Positions 49,173 through 58,790 of a stretch of 64,000 nt of DNA are shown piece by piece. Numbering within the stretch: position 1 is the stretch's first letter; each line of letters begins with the position of its first letter. The translations under genes and the position numbers were made by a program. The notes beneath the pieces are model-generated. The model did not search any database, was not told the DNA's origin, and saw only the letters and a list, made by a program, of their open reading frames with translations. The DNA comes from JBQTJN01 sp052387095 (GTDB lineage: Bacteria; Pseudomonadota; Alphaproteobacteria; Micavibrionales; Micavibrionaceae). The stretch lies in the NCBI GenBank assembly GCA_052387095.1, contig JBQTJN010000044.1, forward strand, positions 1-64,000, read 5' to 3'.

Positions 49173-50275
49173 TTGATTATACCTTCACGATTGTAAAGTT
49201 TGAATGCTTTTTTGAAAAGAGACGGAAAACCCACATTTTTTAACGCCCCCGCTTCGACCCATTTATACCCCGCCGGTGCTTTAAACCCTTTTGCGGCACG
49301 CGCTTTTTTTAATGTGAGCTCCAGCTCGAAATGTGTAAATACATGACGCACCACGGCGTTTCTGCCGGCGGTTTCCATTTTGAAAGATTGGAGCGCGATT
49401 GGCGGTTTTATAGCCTTTCCAGCTTTATCCCACGAAGAGGTCGGGAACCCCGGCATCCCGCCGAGCAACCCGCGCGCCGGACGTTCCTCGATCAAAACGC
49501 GGTTCTTGCTGTCGCTGACCCAGTAAACATGCCCTGCCTTTTTCGGCCTCGCTTTTTTAGCTGCGCGCGCCGGCAGTTTATCCTGGATGTTTTGCCCGCG
49601 CGCTTCGCAAGTCTGGTTGAGTGGGCACAGACTGCAGCGCGGCTTGCCGGGAATGCAGATTGCGGCCCCGAGATCCATCATCGCCTGCGCAAGATCGCCC
49701 GGCCGCTCTTCATAATTTTCAAAAAACCCCGCTGCCAGCGATTTCAGAACCGGTTTAGCTCCCGGCAAAGGCTCACGCACGGCGAAATACCGTGCCATCA
49801 CGCGCTCGATATTCCCGTCCATCACTGTCGCCGGTTTGTCGAAAGCAATCGTGCGGATCGCTGCGCTCGTATAATCGCCGATGCCGGGCAGCTTTTTCAG
49901 CGCCTCCTGCTCTTCTGGAAAAATACCTTTCAGGTCTTTGCTGACGATTTTCGCGCATGCATGCAGATTTCTCGCCCGCGCGTAATATCCAAGTCCCGCC
50001 CACGCGCTCATTACATCGGGGGCCTTCGCACACGCCAGCGCATGCACATCCGGCCATTTTTGCAGGAACTTCATATAATGAGGCGCAACAGCCGTGACCG
50101 TCGTTTGCTGAAGCATGATCTCCGAGAGCCAGACATGATAGGCTTTCGCGCGTTTGCCCGCTTTGGCCCGCCACGGTAAATCCCGCCGGTGACGGTCATA
50201 CCAGGAGAGAATAGCCTGCCGGAAGACATCCGAGTCCCCGGCTTTGAGTTTAAGGTTGCGTTTTGCCTTGGTCAT
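49169..50275 (-). CDS. mutY: Adenine DNA glycosylase MutY
   Basis: Removes A opposite 8-oxoG. 368 residues: HhH-GPD domain with catalytic Asp in the KLPGIGDYTSAAIRTIAF...VMDGNIERVMARYF region, the 4Fe-4S cluster CIPGKPRCSLCPLNQTC (C-x6-C-x2-C-x5-C), and a C-terminal NUDIX-like domain (about 235-360) for 8-oxoG recognition. It is divergent from the DUF721 gene. The mutY, DUF721, dsbA, smc neighbourhood is a known alphaproteobacterial cluster. Confidence 0.95.
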   Translation of the reverse strand: MTKAKRNLKLKAGDSDVFRQAILSWYDRHRRDLPWRAKAGKRAKAYHVWLSEIMLQQTTVTAVAPHYMKFLQKWPDVHALACAKAPDVMSAWAGLGYYARARNLHACAKIVSKDLKGIFPEEQEALKKLPGIGDYTSAAIRTIAFDKPATVMDGNIERVMARYFAVREPLPGAKPVLKSLAAGFFENYEERPGDLAQAMMDLGAAICIPGKPRCSLCPLNQTCEARGQNIQDKLPARAAKKARPKKAGHVYWVSDSKNRVLIEERPARGLLGGMPGFPTSSWDKAGKAIKPPIALQSFKMETAGRNAVVRHVFTHFELELTLKKARAAKGFKAPAGYKWVEAGALKNVGFPSLFKKAFKLYNREGIIK

Positions 50276-50308
50276 TCTTAACTTTATACGGGAAAAAGGG
50301 AGAAAACC

Positions 50309-50773
50309 ATGCGCCCCGTCGCAGACGCCGCAGCCAGGATCGCCGGCAAGAGTTTCAGCAAAAAATACGTTGCGCTGGGCCGCGTTGTCCAGTCATGGGC
50401 GGAAATCGCCGGGGCCGAATTCGCCCGCAAGGCCCGGCCCGTCAAGATTCATTACCGTAAAGCCGACCGTTCGGGCAACCCCAGCGTAACGCTCGATATC
50501 GCCATTTCGGATTCCGACGCCACGCTGGCGCATTACCAGAAAGACCTGATCCTCGAACGCATTAACCGGATTTTCGGCAATAACTGGATTACGGATCTGA
50601 AATTCGTGCCGCTGGCGTCCGAAACCAAGGCGCGGGGCCGTCCGAAAAAGCCGCCCGCGCCCTTGACTAAAGAGCAAAAAAGTCATTTATCGCAAGTGCT
50701 GGAACCGGTTTCCGATCCGGAGCTCAAAGACCATCTCGAAAAAATCGGACAGGCCATACTCGAGGGAAAATAG
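50309..50773 (+). CDS. DUF721/DciA-like protein
   Basis: 154 residues. The N-terminal part (KKYVALGRVVQSWAEIAGAE and a basic strand region) is the DUF721/DciA fold, a KH-like domain that in other bacteria loads the replicative helicase. LAHYQKDLILERINRIFGNN is a typical helix. The C-terminal tail (KARGRPKKPPAPLTKEQKS) is basic and disordered. Its place between mutY and downstream dsbA-smc supports the assignment. AAAAAGGGAGAAAACC is the ribosome site. Confidence 0.85.
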   Translation: MRPVADAAARIAGKSFSKKYVALGRVVQSWAEIAGAEFARKARPVKIHYRKADRSGNPSVTLDIAISDSDATLAHYQKDLILERINRIFGNNWITDLKFVPLASETKARGRPKKPPAPLTKEQKSHLSQVLEPVSDPELKDHLEKIGQAILEGK

Positions 50774-50776
50774 ATC

Positions 50777-51340
50777 ATGAAAGTAAACGCAAACACCTTA
50801 AGAAAAGGCAACGTGATTGAATATGAAAGCAAGCTTTGGGTCGTTGTAAAAAACGAACTGCTTTCGCCCGGCAAGGGCGCCGCCGTGGCGCAGGTCGAAA
50901 TGCGCGATGTGCGCACAGGCAACAAGAATAATATCCGCTTCCGCACGCAGGAACAGGTTGAGCGCGTCCGTCTGGATCAGGAGGAATACCAGTTCCTCTA
51001 TGGCAGCGGCGATGAATATAACTTCATGAACAACAAGACCTTCGAACAAATCATCGTGAAAAAGCAGACCATCGGCTTCGCAGCGGACTTTTTACAGGAA
51101 GGCATGCAGTGCGAGATTGAGTCGTTCGAGAATGAAGTGCTGAACGTAACAATTCCGGACACCGTTATTCTTGAAATCGCCGAGGCGGACGCTGTCGTCA
51201 AGGGTCAGACCGCCACCACATCTTACAAGCCCGCTATTCTCTCCAACGGCGTCAAAGTCATGGTCCCACCTTTTATTGAATCCGGCACGAAAATCGTTGT
51301 CCGCACCGAAGACGGTACCTATGTCGAGCGGGCTAAATAA
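50777..51340 (+). CDS. efp: Translation elongation factor P
   Basis: Relieves stalling at polyproline. 187 residues, three OB/KOW beta-barrels. The tip loop is LLSPGKGAAVA with Lys33, the residue modified in many bacteria. The C-terminal VMVPPFIESGTKIVVRTEDG is typical. It starts 3 nt after the DUF721 stop. The modifying enzyme EpmA/EpmB is not visible here, so the modification state is unknown. Confidence 0.96.
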   Translation: MKVNANTLRKGNVIEYESKLWVVVKNELLSPGKGAAVAQVEMRDVRTGNKNNIRFRTQEQVERVRLDQEEYQFLYGSGDEYNFMNNKTFEQIIVKKQTIGFAADFLQEGMQCEIESFENEVLNVTIPDTVILEIAEADAVVKGQTATTSYKPAILSNGVKVMVPPFIESGTKIVVRTEDGTYVERAK

Positions 51341-51346
51341 AAACAC

Positions 51347-52138
51347 ATGGTTGTCCTCTCTCCCAATCTGAATATCATGATCCGCGCTGCCGAGAAGGCG
51401 GGCAAATCATTGCTGCGCGATTTCGGGGAAGTCGAACAACTGCAGGTCTCGCGTAAGGGCCCGTCGGATTTCGTTTCAGCAGCCGACCGCCGCGCCGAGG
51501 AAATCATTTTCACCGAACTGCAGAAAGCTCGTCCCGGCTACAGCTTCCTCATGGAAGAAGGCGGCGCGGTGGCAGGCGAAAACAAGGATTACCGCTGGAT
51601 CGTCGACCCGCTGGACGGCACTCTCAACTTTCTGCACGGCGTGCCGCATTGGGCCATTTCGATCGGCCTCGAGGAAAAAGGCGAAATCACCGCCGGCATT
51701 GTTTACGATCCCGTTAAAGACGAGATGTTCCGCGCGGAGAAAAACGGCGGCGCCTTTCTGCGCCGTAAACGTTTAAGAGTTTCCGGGCGCACCCAGATGG
51801 AAATGGCGACAATCGCCAGCGGCGGACCGCGCCGCGATGGTAAATCCCATGAACAGTTTTTCAAAGAGCAACGCGCCGTATGGGATGCAGGCCCGTCGCT
51901 TCGGCGCTATGGTGCCGCGGCGCTGGATATGTGCTATGTTGCAGCCGGGCGCTTCGAGGCATACTGGGAACGCGCCCTGAAACCATGGGATGTTGCCGCC
52001 GGCTATCTTATTGTTAAAGAAGCGGGCGGTTTCGTCTGCGATCTCGATAGTGATGCCAAGAATGCCGTTGAAACCGGAAATGTCCTGTGCGGAAATGAAA
52101 TTGTTTACGGACAGCTTAAAAAAATTCTGCGTGCCTGA
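51347..52138 (+). CDS. suhB: Inositol-1-monophosphatase family protein SuhB
   Basis: 263-residue Mg-dependent phosphatase fold: metal ligands in FLMEEGGAVAGENKD, WIVDPLDGTLNFLHGVPHWA and the later ALKPWDVAAGYLIVKEAGG. Members hydrolyse inositol or related sugar phosphates and, in E. coli, act with the rRNA antitermination complex. It is 6 nt after efp, an adjacent pair in many alphaproteobacteria. Confidence 0.93.
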   Translation: MVVLSPNLNIMIRAAEKAGKSLLRDFGEVEQLQVSRKGPSDFVSAADRRAEEIIFTELQKARPGYSFLMEEGGAVAGENKDYRWIVDPLDGTLNFLHGVPHWAISIGLEEKGEITAGIVYDPVKDEMFRAEKNGGAFLRRKRLRVSGRTQMEMATIASGGPRRDGKSHEQFFKEQRAVWDAGPSLRRYGAAALDMCYVAAGRFEAYWERALKPWDVAAGYLIVKEAGGFVCDLDSDAKNAVETGNVLCGNEIVYGQLKKILRA

Positions 52139-53033
52139 AAAAAAGCGCTTTTTCGCTTTGTGTTTTGCAATCATGCTTATGCCGGCGCCTATGGCCCTGG
52201 CGCAGGACTCATCATCTTCCGTTGAAATCTACCAGGATGCGCTCGATCCTTCGAAGCCGGCTGATCAACCTCTGCCTAATCCACTGACTTTTTTCAAGGT
52301 GGATGAAACCAGTAAAACAATTGTCAGGAAATCCGAAAATAAATCCCGGTCTCTGAAAATAAAAACCACAATTGCTGATAAGCTCAAAACAACCAAGCTG
52401 CAGGCTGCGATCCCGATTCCGCCGCGCCGGCCAAAGACGCTGAACGCGCCGGATTCTTTTGTCAAAAAAGCACGTGCCGATGACAAGAAAAAAACAGAAA
52501 TCGCTGTAGAGAAACCAAAGCCGCCGAAAAAACCGGTCAAAACGGCAAGTAATATTGTAAAAATCCCGGCTGTTAGATCTGCACAAAAGGCAAAAATAAA
52601 AACCATATTGTCAAAGCCATCGAAAGATGTGTTTGAAGAAAATCTTGTGAAGCCGTCTCTGCAGGATATTCTCGAAAGCATCGATCCGAAGGCCGCGAAA
52701 GAAAATGCCGCCGCGAATAACGGTCTGTCTCTCGCCTACAGGCAAGGCGTAACAGAATTGCCGGCAGACATCCGGAATGTCCTTTCCGTTGGTTTGCTTT
52801 CACATCTGAAATCAGAACCGCGCAGCCGGCTCGAAATTATGGGCTATGCCTCGTCGCCCAAAAACGATGAAAGTGAGGCTCGCAGGGTGTCGCTGAAACG
52901 CGTGCGGACTATCCACGACTTCCTCGTTGGCAAAGGTATCGAATCATCTAGAATTGACATAAGATCAATGGGGCTATCAGCCCCGACAACCCGGCAACCC
53001 GACCGTGTGGATCTCAGGTTGTTAAGCCCTTGA
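52131..53033 (+). CDS. Secreted OmpA-domain protein with long basic linker
   Basis: GTG start inside the suhB stop region gives a signal peptide (RFFALCFAIMLMPAPMALAQ, cleaving at ALA-QD). A Lys/Pro-rich stretch of about 130 residues (PPRRPKTLNAPDSFVKKAR, KPKPPKKPVKTA) leads to a C-terminal OmpA-like peptidoglycan-binding domain (about 210-300: RSRLEIMGYASSPKNDESEA, RVRTIHDFLVGKGIESSRID, RPDRVDLRLLSP). This looks like a periplasmic tether. No beta-barrel precedes the OmpA domain. A longer frame opening at 51990 is inside suhB and less likely. Confidence 0.8.
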   Translation: MPEKKRFFALCFAIMLMPAPMALAQDSSSSVEIYQDALDPSKPADQPLPNPLTFFKVDETSKTIVRKSENKSRSLKIKTTIADKLKTTKLQAAIPIPPRRPKTLNAPDSFVKKARADDKKKTEIAVEKPKPPKKPVKTASNIVKIPAVRSAQKAKIKTILSKPSKDVFEENLVKPSLQDILESIDPKAAKENAAANNGLSLAYRQGVTELPADIRNVLSVGLLSHLKSEPRSRLEIMGYASSPKNDESEARRVSLKRVRTIHDFLVGKGIESSRIDIRSMGLSAPTTRQPDRVDLRLLSP

Positions 53034-53159
53034 TATTACTCGGTGTGGATAGCTTAAAGCTTTATCGCCGCAAATCGTTGACAAATCGCGCCTAAAAATG
53101 TGAATTTATCCATAATTTCCCATATTTTATAAAGCCTGCGGGCCCATTAGAGGATACAC

Positions 53160-54143
53160 ATGACCGATAAGAATAAGAAAGTGTTTCTGGTTATTGCTTT
53201 TGTTGTTGTTCTCTCAATTGTCGGCGGCCTTTCCCTGCTGAATGGTTCGGGTATGGATACAACCCCTGCGCCGGACGCAAACGGGCCAGGTACGACGGCT
53301 GCCACCACCACGCAGGAGCCCGTTGAACATGCTGCGGTGATTGATAGCGATGATGCGCTTGAAGAAAGAGCCTTGGGCGAGAAAAACGCCACGGTGAAAA
53401 TCGAGGAATATGCTTCCCTGACCTGCAGCCATTGCGCGCATTTCTACAACGAAATCTTCCCGAAATTGAAAAGCAAGTATATCGACAGCGGCAAAGTTCG
53501 TTTCGTGTTTTCCGATTTTCCGCTCAACGCCCCGGCCATGCACGCTGCCATGATCGCACGCTGTATTCCGGAAGCTCAGTATTTCGATTTTATTGATACG
53601 CTTTTTGCCGAACAGGAAAAATGGGGTTTCGATCCGAATTACCTCGCCTACCTGAAGGCGACTGCCGCCAAGCACGGCGTAAACGGTGCGACCTACCAGA
53701 CCTGCCTGCAGAACACCGAAATCCAGCAAGGCATCGTTAAGCGTATGGAGGCGGCACAAGCCCAGTGGCAGATCAATTCTACGCCGACTTTTGTGATCAA
53801 CAACAAGAAAACAATTAATGGAACAGTCTCTTTCGAGGAATTCTCCAAAACCATCGAAGAAGCGCTCGGTAATCCTGTAAAGGAAACGGAAGAAGCGGTG
53901 CCTGTTATGGTAACACCGGAGGCCGCAACCACCACAACTACAACAACGTCTCCAGTAACGCCGTCTGCCGCTGAAAAAACCATCGCAGTCGGCGAGCCTA
54001 ACCCGGCGACACCGGCCGATGCTGAAGAGGCCGCCCCCGCTACTGAAGACGAAACTTCAACAGAAGAAACCAAGGCTCCCGCGCCGTCTGAAGAAGAAGC
54101 TCCGGCAGAAAATCCTGCCGATGAAGAAAGTGTGGCGCCGTAA
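53160..54143 (+). CDS. DsbA-family thioredoxin-like protein with acidic C-terminal tail
   Basis: 327 residues: N-terminal membrane anchor (about 8-27, VFLVIAFVVVLSIVGGLSLL), a short linker, a DsbA-type thioredoxin domain with active site CSHC (Cys89, Cys92) and cis-Pro in NSTPTFVINNK, and an unusual tail from about 245 to 327 rich in Thr, Ala, Pro and Glu with a Thr-run (TPEAATTTTTTTSPV). It probably acts in periplasmic disulfide formation. It stands upstream of smc, as in alphaproteobacterial mutY-DUF721-dsbA-smc clusters. AGAGGATACAC is the ribosome site. Confidence 0.9.
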   Translation: MTDKNKKVFLVIAFVVVLSIVGGLSLLNGSGMDTTPAPDANGPGTTAATTTQEPVEHAAVIDSDDALEERALGEKNATVKIEEYASLTCSHCAHFYNEIFPKLKSKYIDSGKVRFVFSDFPLNAPAMHAAMIARCIPEAQYFDFIDTLFAEQEKWGFDPNYLAYLKATAAKHGVNGATYQTCLQNTEIQQGIVKRMEAAQAQWQINSTPTFVINNKKTINGTVSFEEFSKTIEEALGNPVKETEEAVPVMVTPEAATTTTTTTSPVTPSAAEKTIAVGEPNPATPADAEEAAPATEDETSTEETKAPAPSEEEAPAENPADEESVAP

Positions 54144-54146
54144 TAT

Positions 54147-57100
54147 ATGATCCAGTTTACCTCACTGCGTATTCACGGTTTCAAATCTTTCGTAGACCGT
54201 ACAGAACTAGATATAGGCACCGGCCTGAACGGCATCGTCGGTCCGAATGGTTGTGGAAAATCCAATCTTGTCGAAGCGATGCGCTGGATCATGGGCGAAA
54301 ATTCTCCCAAACGTATGCGCGGGTCTGGCATGGAAGACGTCATTTTCAACGGGACAACGCAGCGCCCTCCTCGCAACAGCGCGGAAGTCACACTGATTCT
54401 CGACAATACCTCGCGCACCGCACCTGCTGCCTATAACAACACGGATGAGATTGAAATCACGCGCCGGATCGAGCGCGATCACGGCTCCACCTATAAAATC
54501 AACGGTAAGACTGTGCGTGCCCGCGACGTGCAGATGTTTTTTGCCGATACCGTAACGGGCGCCAACTCGCCCTCTCTTGTGTCGCAGGGACGCATCGCGC
54601 AGATCATCAATTCCAAGCCGTTCGAGCGCCGTCTTATTCTCGAAGAATCCGCCGGCATCACGGGCCTCTATGCCCGCCGCCACGAGGCCGAGCTTCGTTT
54701 GAAGGCGGCGGACACTAACCTGCGCCGCGTCGATGATATTCTTGCTGGTCAGGAAACCCGTCTCGGTGAACTGAAACGCCAGGCGCGCCAGGCCACACGG
54801 TACAGAAACGTCAGCGGCCAGATCCGCGAACTGGAAATCATTCTTGCATGGCTGGAATGGCAGGCGCTCGAAGAGCGCATGAAACTCACCCGCGCAAAAT
54901 TCGACGAGGCGGAAAGCGCCGTCTCCGAGAAAATGGGCGTCGTTACGCAACTGACCAAAACGCAGGAAACGCAGGCGCGCGATCTCCCGTATTTCCGTCA
55001 GAAAGAAGCCGAAAGCGCCGCCGCCCTCCAGAACAAGCGCATTAACCTGCAGCGCCTCGAAGATGAAATCGCCCGCCACGACGAGGCCCTGCAGGAAGCG
55101 AAAGACCAGTTTGAGCAGATGACTGCCGACAAGGCACACGAAAATCACGTCGCTGAGGAAAGCCAGGCGCTCTCTCTCCGCCTTGAGGAAGAAAAGAACG
55201 GTATCGTCGCTGAACAGGAAAGCGAAAGCGGCCACTTCGCAGCCCGTCAGGCGGCACGAGATACGCTTGAGGGCAAAGTCCAGGCGCTGGAAGAACAATA
55301 CAACACCATGATGCAGGCTTCCGCCGAAGCCAAGGCGCAGAAAAAAGCGCTGGAGCAGCAGGTCGAGCAGAACGCAGGGCGCATTCAGACGCTTCAGGCA
55401 CGCAAGGAAAAGGCCGCCGCGGACCTCGTCGGCGTGAAAAAAGATTCCGCCGATGCGCAGGATCTGAAAGCCATTGAAGATGACATCAGCAATCTTGAGA
55501 AGCTCGCGGCCGATCTCTCGTCTGAAATTGAAACACTCCGCACCATGCAGAGCGCGTCGCTTGAAACCGTAACGCAGGCGCGGGAGGCGCTCGCCGCCGC
55601 AGAAAGCCGCCAGTCGAAATACATGGCCGAGCTTTCCATGTTGCAGGGCTTCTTTGACACCAAAAAGAGCGGATCGTTCGCGCCCGTGTTGAATATTGTC
55701 AAGGCTGATGAAGGTTTTGAAAAGGCGCTTTCGCGTGCGCTCGGTGATGCGCTGCTGGCCTCGCTCGATGATAAAGCGCCCGCACGCTGGACGCGCCGTC
55801 ATAACCTTGAATTGCCTGCCCTGCCCGCCGGCATAGATTCTATCGCATCACGCATCAAGGCGCCTGAGGAAATGAAAGCCGCGCTGTCCCAGATCGGCCT
55901 CGTCCAAAGCGAAGCGGTCGGCCATACGAACAAAGATACTCTGAAGCCCGGCCAGTCTCTGGTTTCGCGCGACGGTTTTTACTGGCGCTGGGACGGTCTC
56001 GCGATCAAGCCGGATGCCACCGACCGCAACACTCAGCATCTGCAATATAAAAATCAGCTCGCGGAACTTGAGAAAATGAAATCGGAAATCGAAAACGATG
56101 TTTCTGAAAGGCAGGTTGCACTGCAAAAGGTGCAAACCGCGCATCAGGAAAATGAAACGCGCCTGAAGGAGCTTTCCGAAAAAGCCCGCGCCAACGAGGA
56201 AAGGCTCAAGCGCGACCGCACACAATTACTGACGACGCAGGAAAAACGCGTTCGTATTGAATCCGAACTGACGCGCCTGAACGACACCATCAAAATGGCG
56301 GAGGAAGACCTGCATACTTTGCAGGAACAGGTCCACACCGACCGTGAGCGCCTTGAGACTTATGAATCCGCAGCGCATGCAAAGAAGGAGCAGGACATCC
56401 TCAGCCTGCGCCAGACCCTGCTTGAGGCGCGCGAAACTCACCAGGGCGCCGTCCGCGCTTTCGATCTCTATGAACAGCAGCAGAACACGCGCAATGCCCG
56501 CCTGCACGCGATTGCCGATGAGCGTATCAACATGCAGAACCGCATGATCCGCAGCCGTGAGCGTATCCGCCAGCTCGAGGAAAGACAAACCGCCCTGTCG
56601 GCCAAAATCAAAGAGCTGAAAAACCAGCCGCAGAATTTCGAAGCCGACAAGCAGAAATTTTTCAGTGAAATCGCTTTGCTCGAGCAGCAGCGTACCGCTG
56701 ATGCTGACGTCCTCGCCGCTTGCGAGAACGATGTCAATGAAACGGGCAAGCTTCTGAAGCAGGCGGAAGGTGTGATGGGCCAGTCGCGCGAAGAGCGCGC
56801 CCATGCGCAGGCGCTCTCTCAGGCACTGGAAGAACAACGCACTACGATGCAAAATCACATTGTTGAACAATTCGGCATGCAGCCAGAAATCCTGCCCGAG
56901 CAGACAAAAATCGAAGTGGAGTCAACGCCGGAAGCCGCAGAAGAACTCCGCCATAAGAAAGAACGCTACACACGCGAGCGCGATAATATCGGTCCGGTCA
57001 ATTTGCGCGCTGACGACGAAGCGCAGGAAATGGAAAAAGAAGTCACCGCCATGCTGAATGAGCGTAATGACCTGATGGAAGCCATCGCCGAACTGCGTCG

Positions 57101-57614
57101 CGGCATCGACACCATCAACCGCGAAGCGCGCGACCGTCTCCTCACCGCGTTCGAACATGTTAACGCCCACTTCAAAACCTTGTTCGGCCGCCTCTTTGCC
57201 GGCGGACAGGCGCACCTCGCACTGATCGACACGGAAGACCCGCTCGAAGCCGGTCTTGAAATCTTCGCACAGCCCCCGGGCAAGACGCTGCAATCTCTCT
57301 CCCTGCTTTCGGGCGGCGAACAGACGCTGGCCTCGATCGCCCTTATCTTCTCCATGTTCCTAACCAACCCGTCACCGATCTGCGTTCTCGACGAGATCGA
57401 CGCGCCGCTCGATGATGCCAACGTTGATAAAGTCTGTGACCTGCTGGATGAAATTTCCGAGCGCCGTGAGACCAAGTTCATGATCATCACCCACCACCGC
57501 CTGACCATGGCCCGCATGGACCGCCTCTATGGCGTCACCATGGCTGAAAAGGGCGTGTCGCAGCTGGTCTCTGTCGACCTGCAGCAATCGTTCAGCTTCC
57601 TCGAAGCCGCCTAG
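54147..57614 (+). CDS. smc: Chromosome segregation protein SMC
   Basis: 1155-residue condensin ATPase: Walker A GPNGCGKSNLVEAMRWIMGE near the N terminus, N-terminal head (IHGFKSFVDRTELDIG), long coiled coils (about 170-470 and 660-1000), a compact hinge (about 500-620), then signature LSLLSGGEQTLASIALIFSM and Walker B ICVLDEIDAPLDDANV near the C terminus. It organises and segregates the chromosome. It begins 3 nt after the dsbA stop. ScpA/ScpB are not in the window. Confidence 0.97.
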   Translation: MIQFTSLRIHGFKSFVDRTELDIGTGLNGIVGPNGCGKSNLVEAMRWIMGENSPKRMRGSGMEDVIFNGTTQRPPRNSAEVTLILDNTSRTAPAAYNNTDEIEITRRIERDHGSTYKINGKTVRARDVQMFFADTVTGANSPSLVSQGRIAQIINSKPFERRLILEESAGITGLYARRHEAELRLKAADTNLRRVDDILAGQETRLGELKRQARQATRYRNVSGQIRELEIILAWLEWQALEERMKLTRAKFDEAESAVSEKMGVVTQLTKTQETQARDLPYFRQKEAESAAALQNKRINLQRLEDEIARHDEALQEAKDQFEQMTADKAHENHVAEESQALSLRLEEEKNGIVAEQESESGHFAARQAARDTLEGKVQALEEQYNTMMQASAEAKAQKKALEQQVEQNAGRIQTLQARKEKAAADLVGVKKDSADAQDLKAIEDDISNLEKLAADLSSEIETLRTMQSASLETVTQAREALAAAESRQSKYMAELSMLQGFFDTKKSGSFAPVLNIVKADEGFEKALSRALGDALLASLDDKAPARWTRRHNLELPALPAGIDSIASRIKAPEEMKAALSQIGLVQSEAVGHTNKDTLKPGQSLVSRDGFYWRWDGLAIKPDATDRNTQHLQYKNQLAELEKMKSEIENDVSERQVALQKVQTAHQENETRLKELSEKARANEERLKRDRTQLLTTQEKRVRIESELTRLNDTIKMAEEDLHTLQEQVHTDRERLETYESAAHAKKEQDILSLRQTLLEARETHQGAVRAFDLYEQQQNTRNARLHAIADERINMQNRMIRSRERIRQLEERQTALSAKIKELKNQPQNFEADKQKFFSEIALLEQQRTADADVLAACENDVNETGKLLKQAEGVMGQSREERAHAQALSQALEEQRTTMQNHIVEQFGMQPEILPEQTKIEVESTPEAAEELRHKKERYTRERDNIGPVNLRADDEAQEMEKEVTAMLNERNDLMEAIAELRRGIDTINREARDRLLTAFEHVNAHFKTLFGRLFAGGQAHLALIDTEDPLEAGLEIFAQPPGKTLQSLSLLSGGEQTLASIALIFSMFLTNPSPICVLDEIDAPLDDANVDKVCDLLDEISERRETKFMIITHHRLTMARMDRLYGVTMAEKGVSQLVSVDLQQSFSFLEAA

Positions 57615-57628
57615 AGCTGATTTAAAAC

Positions 57629-57991
57629 ATGAAAGACGACCTTCAAAACCTTGATGCGAAACTCGATGTTGCGCGGAAAAATCGCCATCACAAGGAGCTG
57701 ACACCTGAACAAGCCCGTAATGCGGAGAATATGAGTTCCGGCATGCGTGCAGGCGCCGAAATGGTTGCGCCGATTATCGCCGGCTGTCTGATTGGTTGGG
57801 GCCTCGATAACTGGCTCGAAACCAAACCTGTTTTCCTTATTATCATGCTGTTACTGGGGGTTGTGACGGGATTCGTGAATGTGTGGCGGATCACGCAGAA
57901 TGCGGGCAGTTCCGTCGGATATTCCGAGTTGCATAAGCGGGCAAAAGACGATAGAACCTTGCCAGCAAAAAAAGACGGGAATAACACGTAA
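57629..57991 (+). CDS. atpI: ATP synthase protein I
   Basis: 120 residues with two membrane helices (about 45-66 and 73-93) forming the AtpI/Mg-channel-like domain (APIIAGCLIGWGLDNWL, PVFLIIMLLLGVVTGFVNVW). It assists assembly of the c-ring. N- and C-terminal parts are charged. It starts 15 nt after smc and heads the F0 operon. Confidence 0.92.
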   Translation: MKDDLQNLDAKLDVARKNRHHKELTPEQARNAENMSSGMRAGAEMVAPIIAGCLIGWGLDNWLETKPVFLIIMLLLGVVTGFVNVWRITQNAGSSVGYSELHKRAKDDRTLPAKKDGNNT

Positions 57992-57996
57992 AAACC

Positions 57997-58746
57997 ATGG
58001 CTGATCCTATCCACCAGTTTGTCATTACACCTATCATTCCGCTTGAAATCGGCGGCATCAACATTTCCTATACAAACTCAGCCCTCTGGATGACTTTTGC
58101 CGTTATTGCCAGCATCGTAATGCTGACCCTTTCCATCCGCCCGAAAGCGATGGTCCCCGGCCGTTTCCAGGTCTTTGGCGAAACGCTCTACCAATTCGTC
58201 GCGGGCATGATCCGCGAGAATCTCGGTGTGCGCGGCATGGAATATTTCCCGTTTGTTTTCACTATCTTCATGTTGGTCCTGATGGGCAATATGCTGGGCA
58301 TGATTCCCGGCTCCTTCACCTTCACCAGCCACCTGGTCGTCACCGCCGCGCTGGCGATCATGATCTTCTTCACCGTCCTTATTATAGGTGTCTTCCGCCA
58401 CGGCACGCATTTCCTGCACCTCTTCCTGCCTCCGGGTCTGCCCGTATGGCTGTTCCCGCTGATTATCCCGATTGAGGTTGTTTCATTCCTCGTCCGCCCG
58501 GTTACGCTTTCCGTCCGTCTTTTCGCCAACATGATGGCCGGCCACCTTGTTTTAAAAGTCTTTGCCGGCTTCAGCGTCGCCATGCTGGCCGCCTTCGGCA
58601 CCGCCGGTTTTTTCATGGGCCTCGTCCCCGCGCTCTTTAATGTTGCCCTTATCACGCTCGAAGTTCTGATCGCTTTCCTCCAGGCCTATGTTTTTACGGT
58701 CCTGACCTGCATTTACCTGAAGGACACGATTGAAATCGGACACTAA
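57997..58746 (+). CDS. atpB: F0F1 ATP synthase subunit a
   Basis: 249 residues, five to six helices. The essential Arg lies in VTLSVRLFANMMAGHLVLKV; the C-terminal ALITLEVLIAFLQAYVFTVL is the channel helix. Forms the proton half-channels with the c-ring. Five bases separate it from atpI. Confidence 0.97.
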   Translation: MADPIHQFVITPIIPLEIGGINISYTNSALWMTFAVIASIVMLTLSIRPKAMVPGRFQVFGETLYQFVAGMIRENLGVRGMEYFPFVFTIFMLVLMGNMLGMIPGSFTFTSHLVVTAALAIMIFFTVLIIGVFRHGTHFLHLFLPPGLPVWLFPLIIPIEVVSFLVRPVTLSVRLFANMMAGHLVLKVFAGFSVAMLAAFGTAGFFMGLVPALFNVALITLEVLIAFLQAYVFTVLTCIYLKDTIEIGH

Positions 58747-58790
58747 AACTTTTAAATACTTCAACGACTGAACTGAAAGGAACTAAAACC

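Noticed and set aside
51990..52130. Longer N terminus for the OmpA-like protein
   Set aside because: It lies inside suhB in another frame and would bury the signal peptide; the GTG at 52131 gives a proper secretion signal.
52131..53033. OmpA-type outer-membrane porin
   Set aside because: The protein has the C-terminal OmpA-like domain but no beta-barrel; a Lys/Pro-rich linker occupies the N-terminal part.
54207..55802. 531-codon open frame antisense to smc
   Set aside because: Long, but fully antisense to smc, with a Phe/Leu/Arg/Ala composition typical of the opposite strand of coiled-coil genes.
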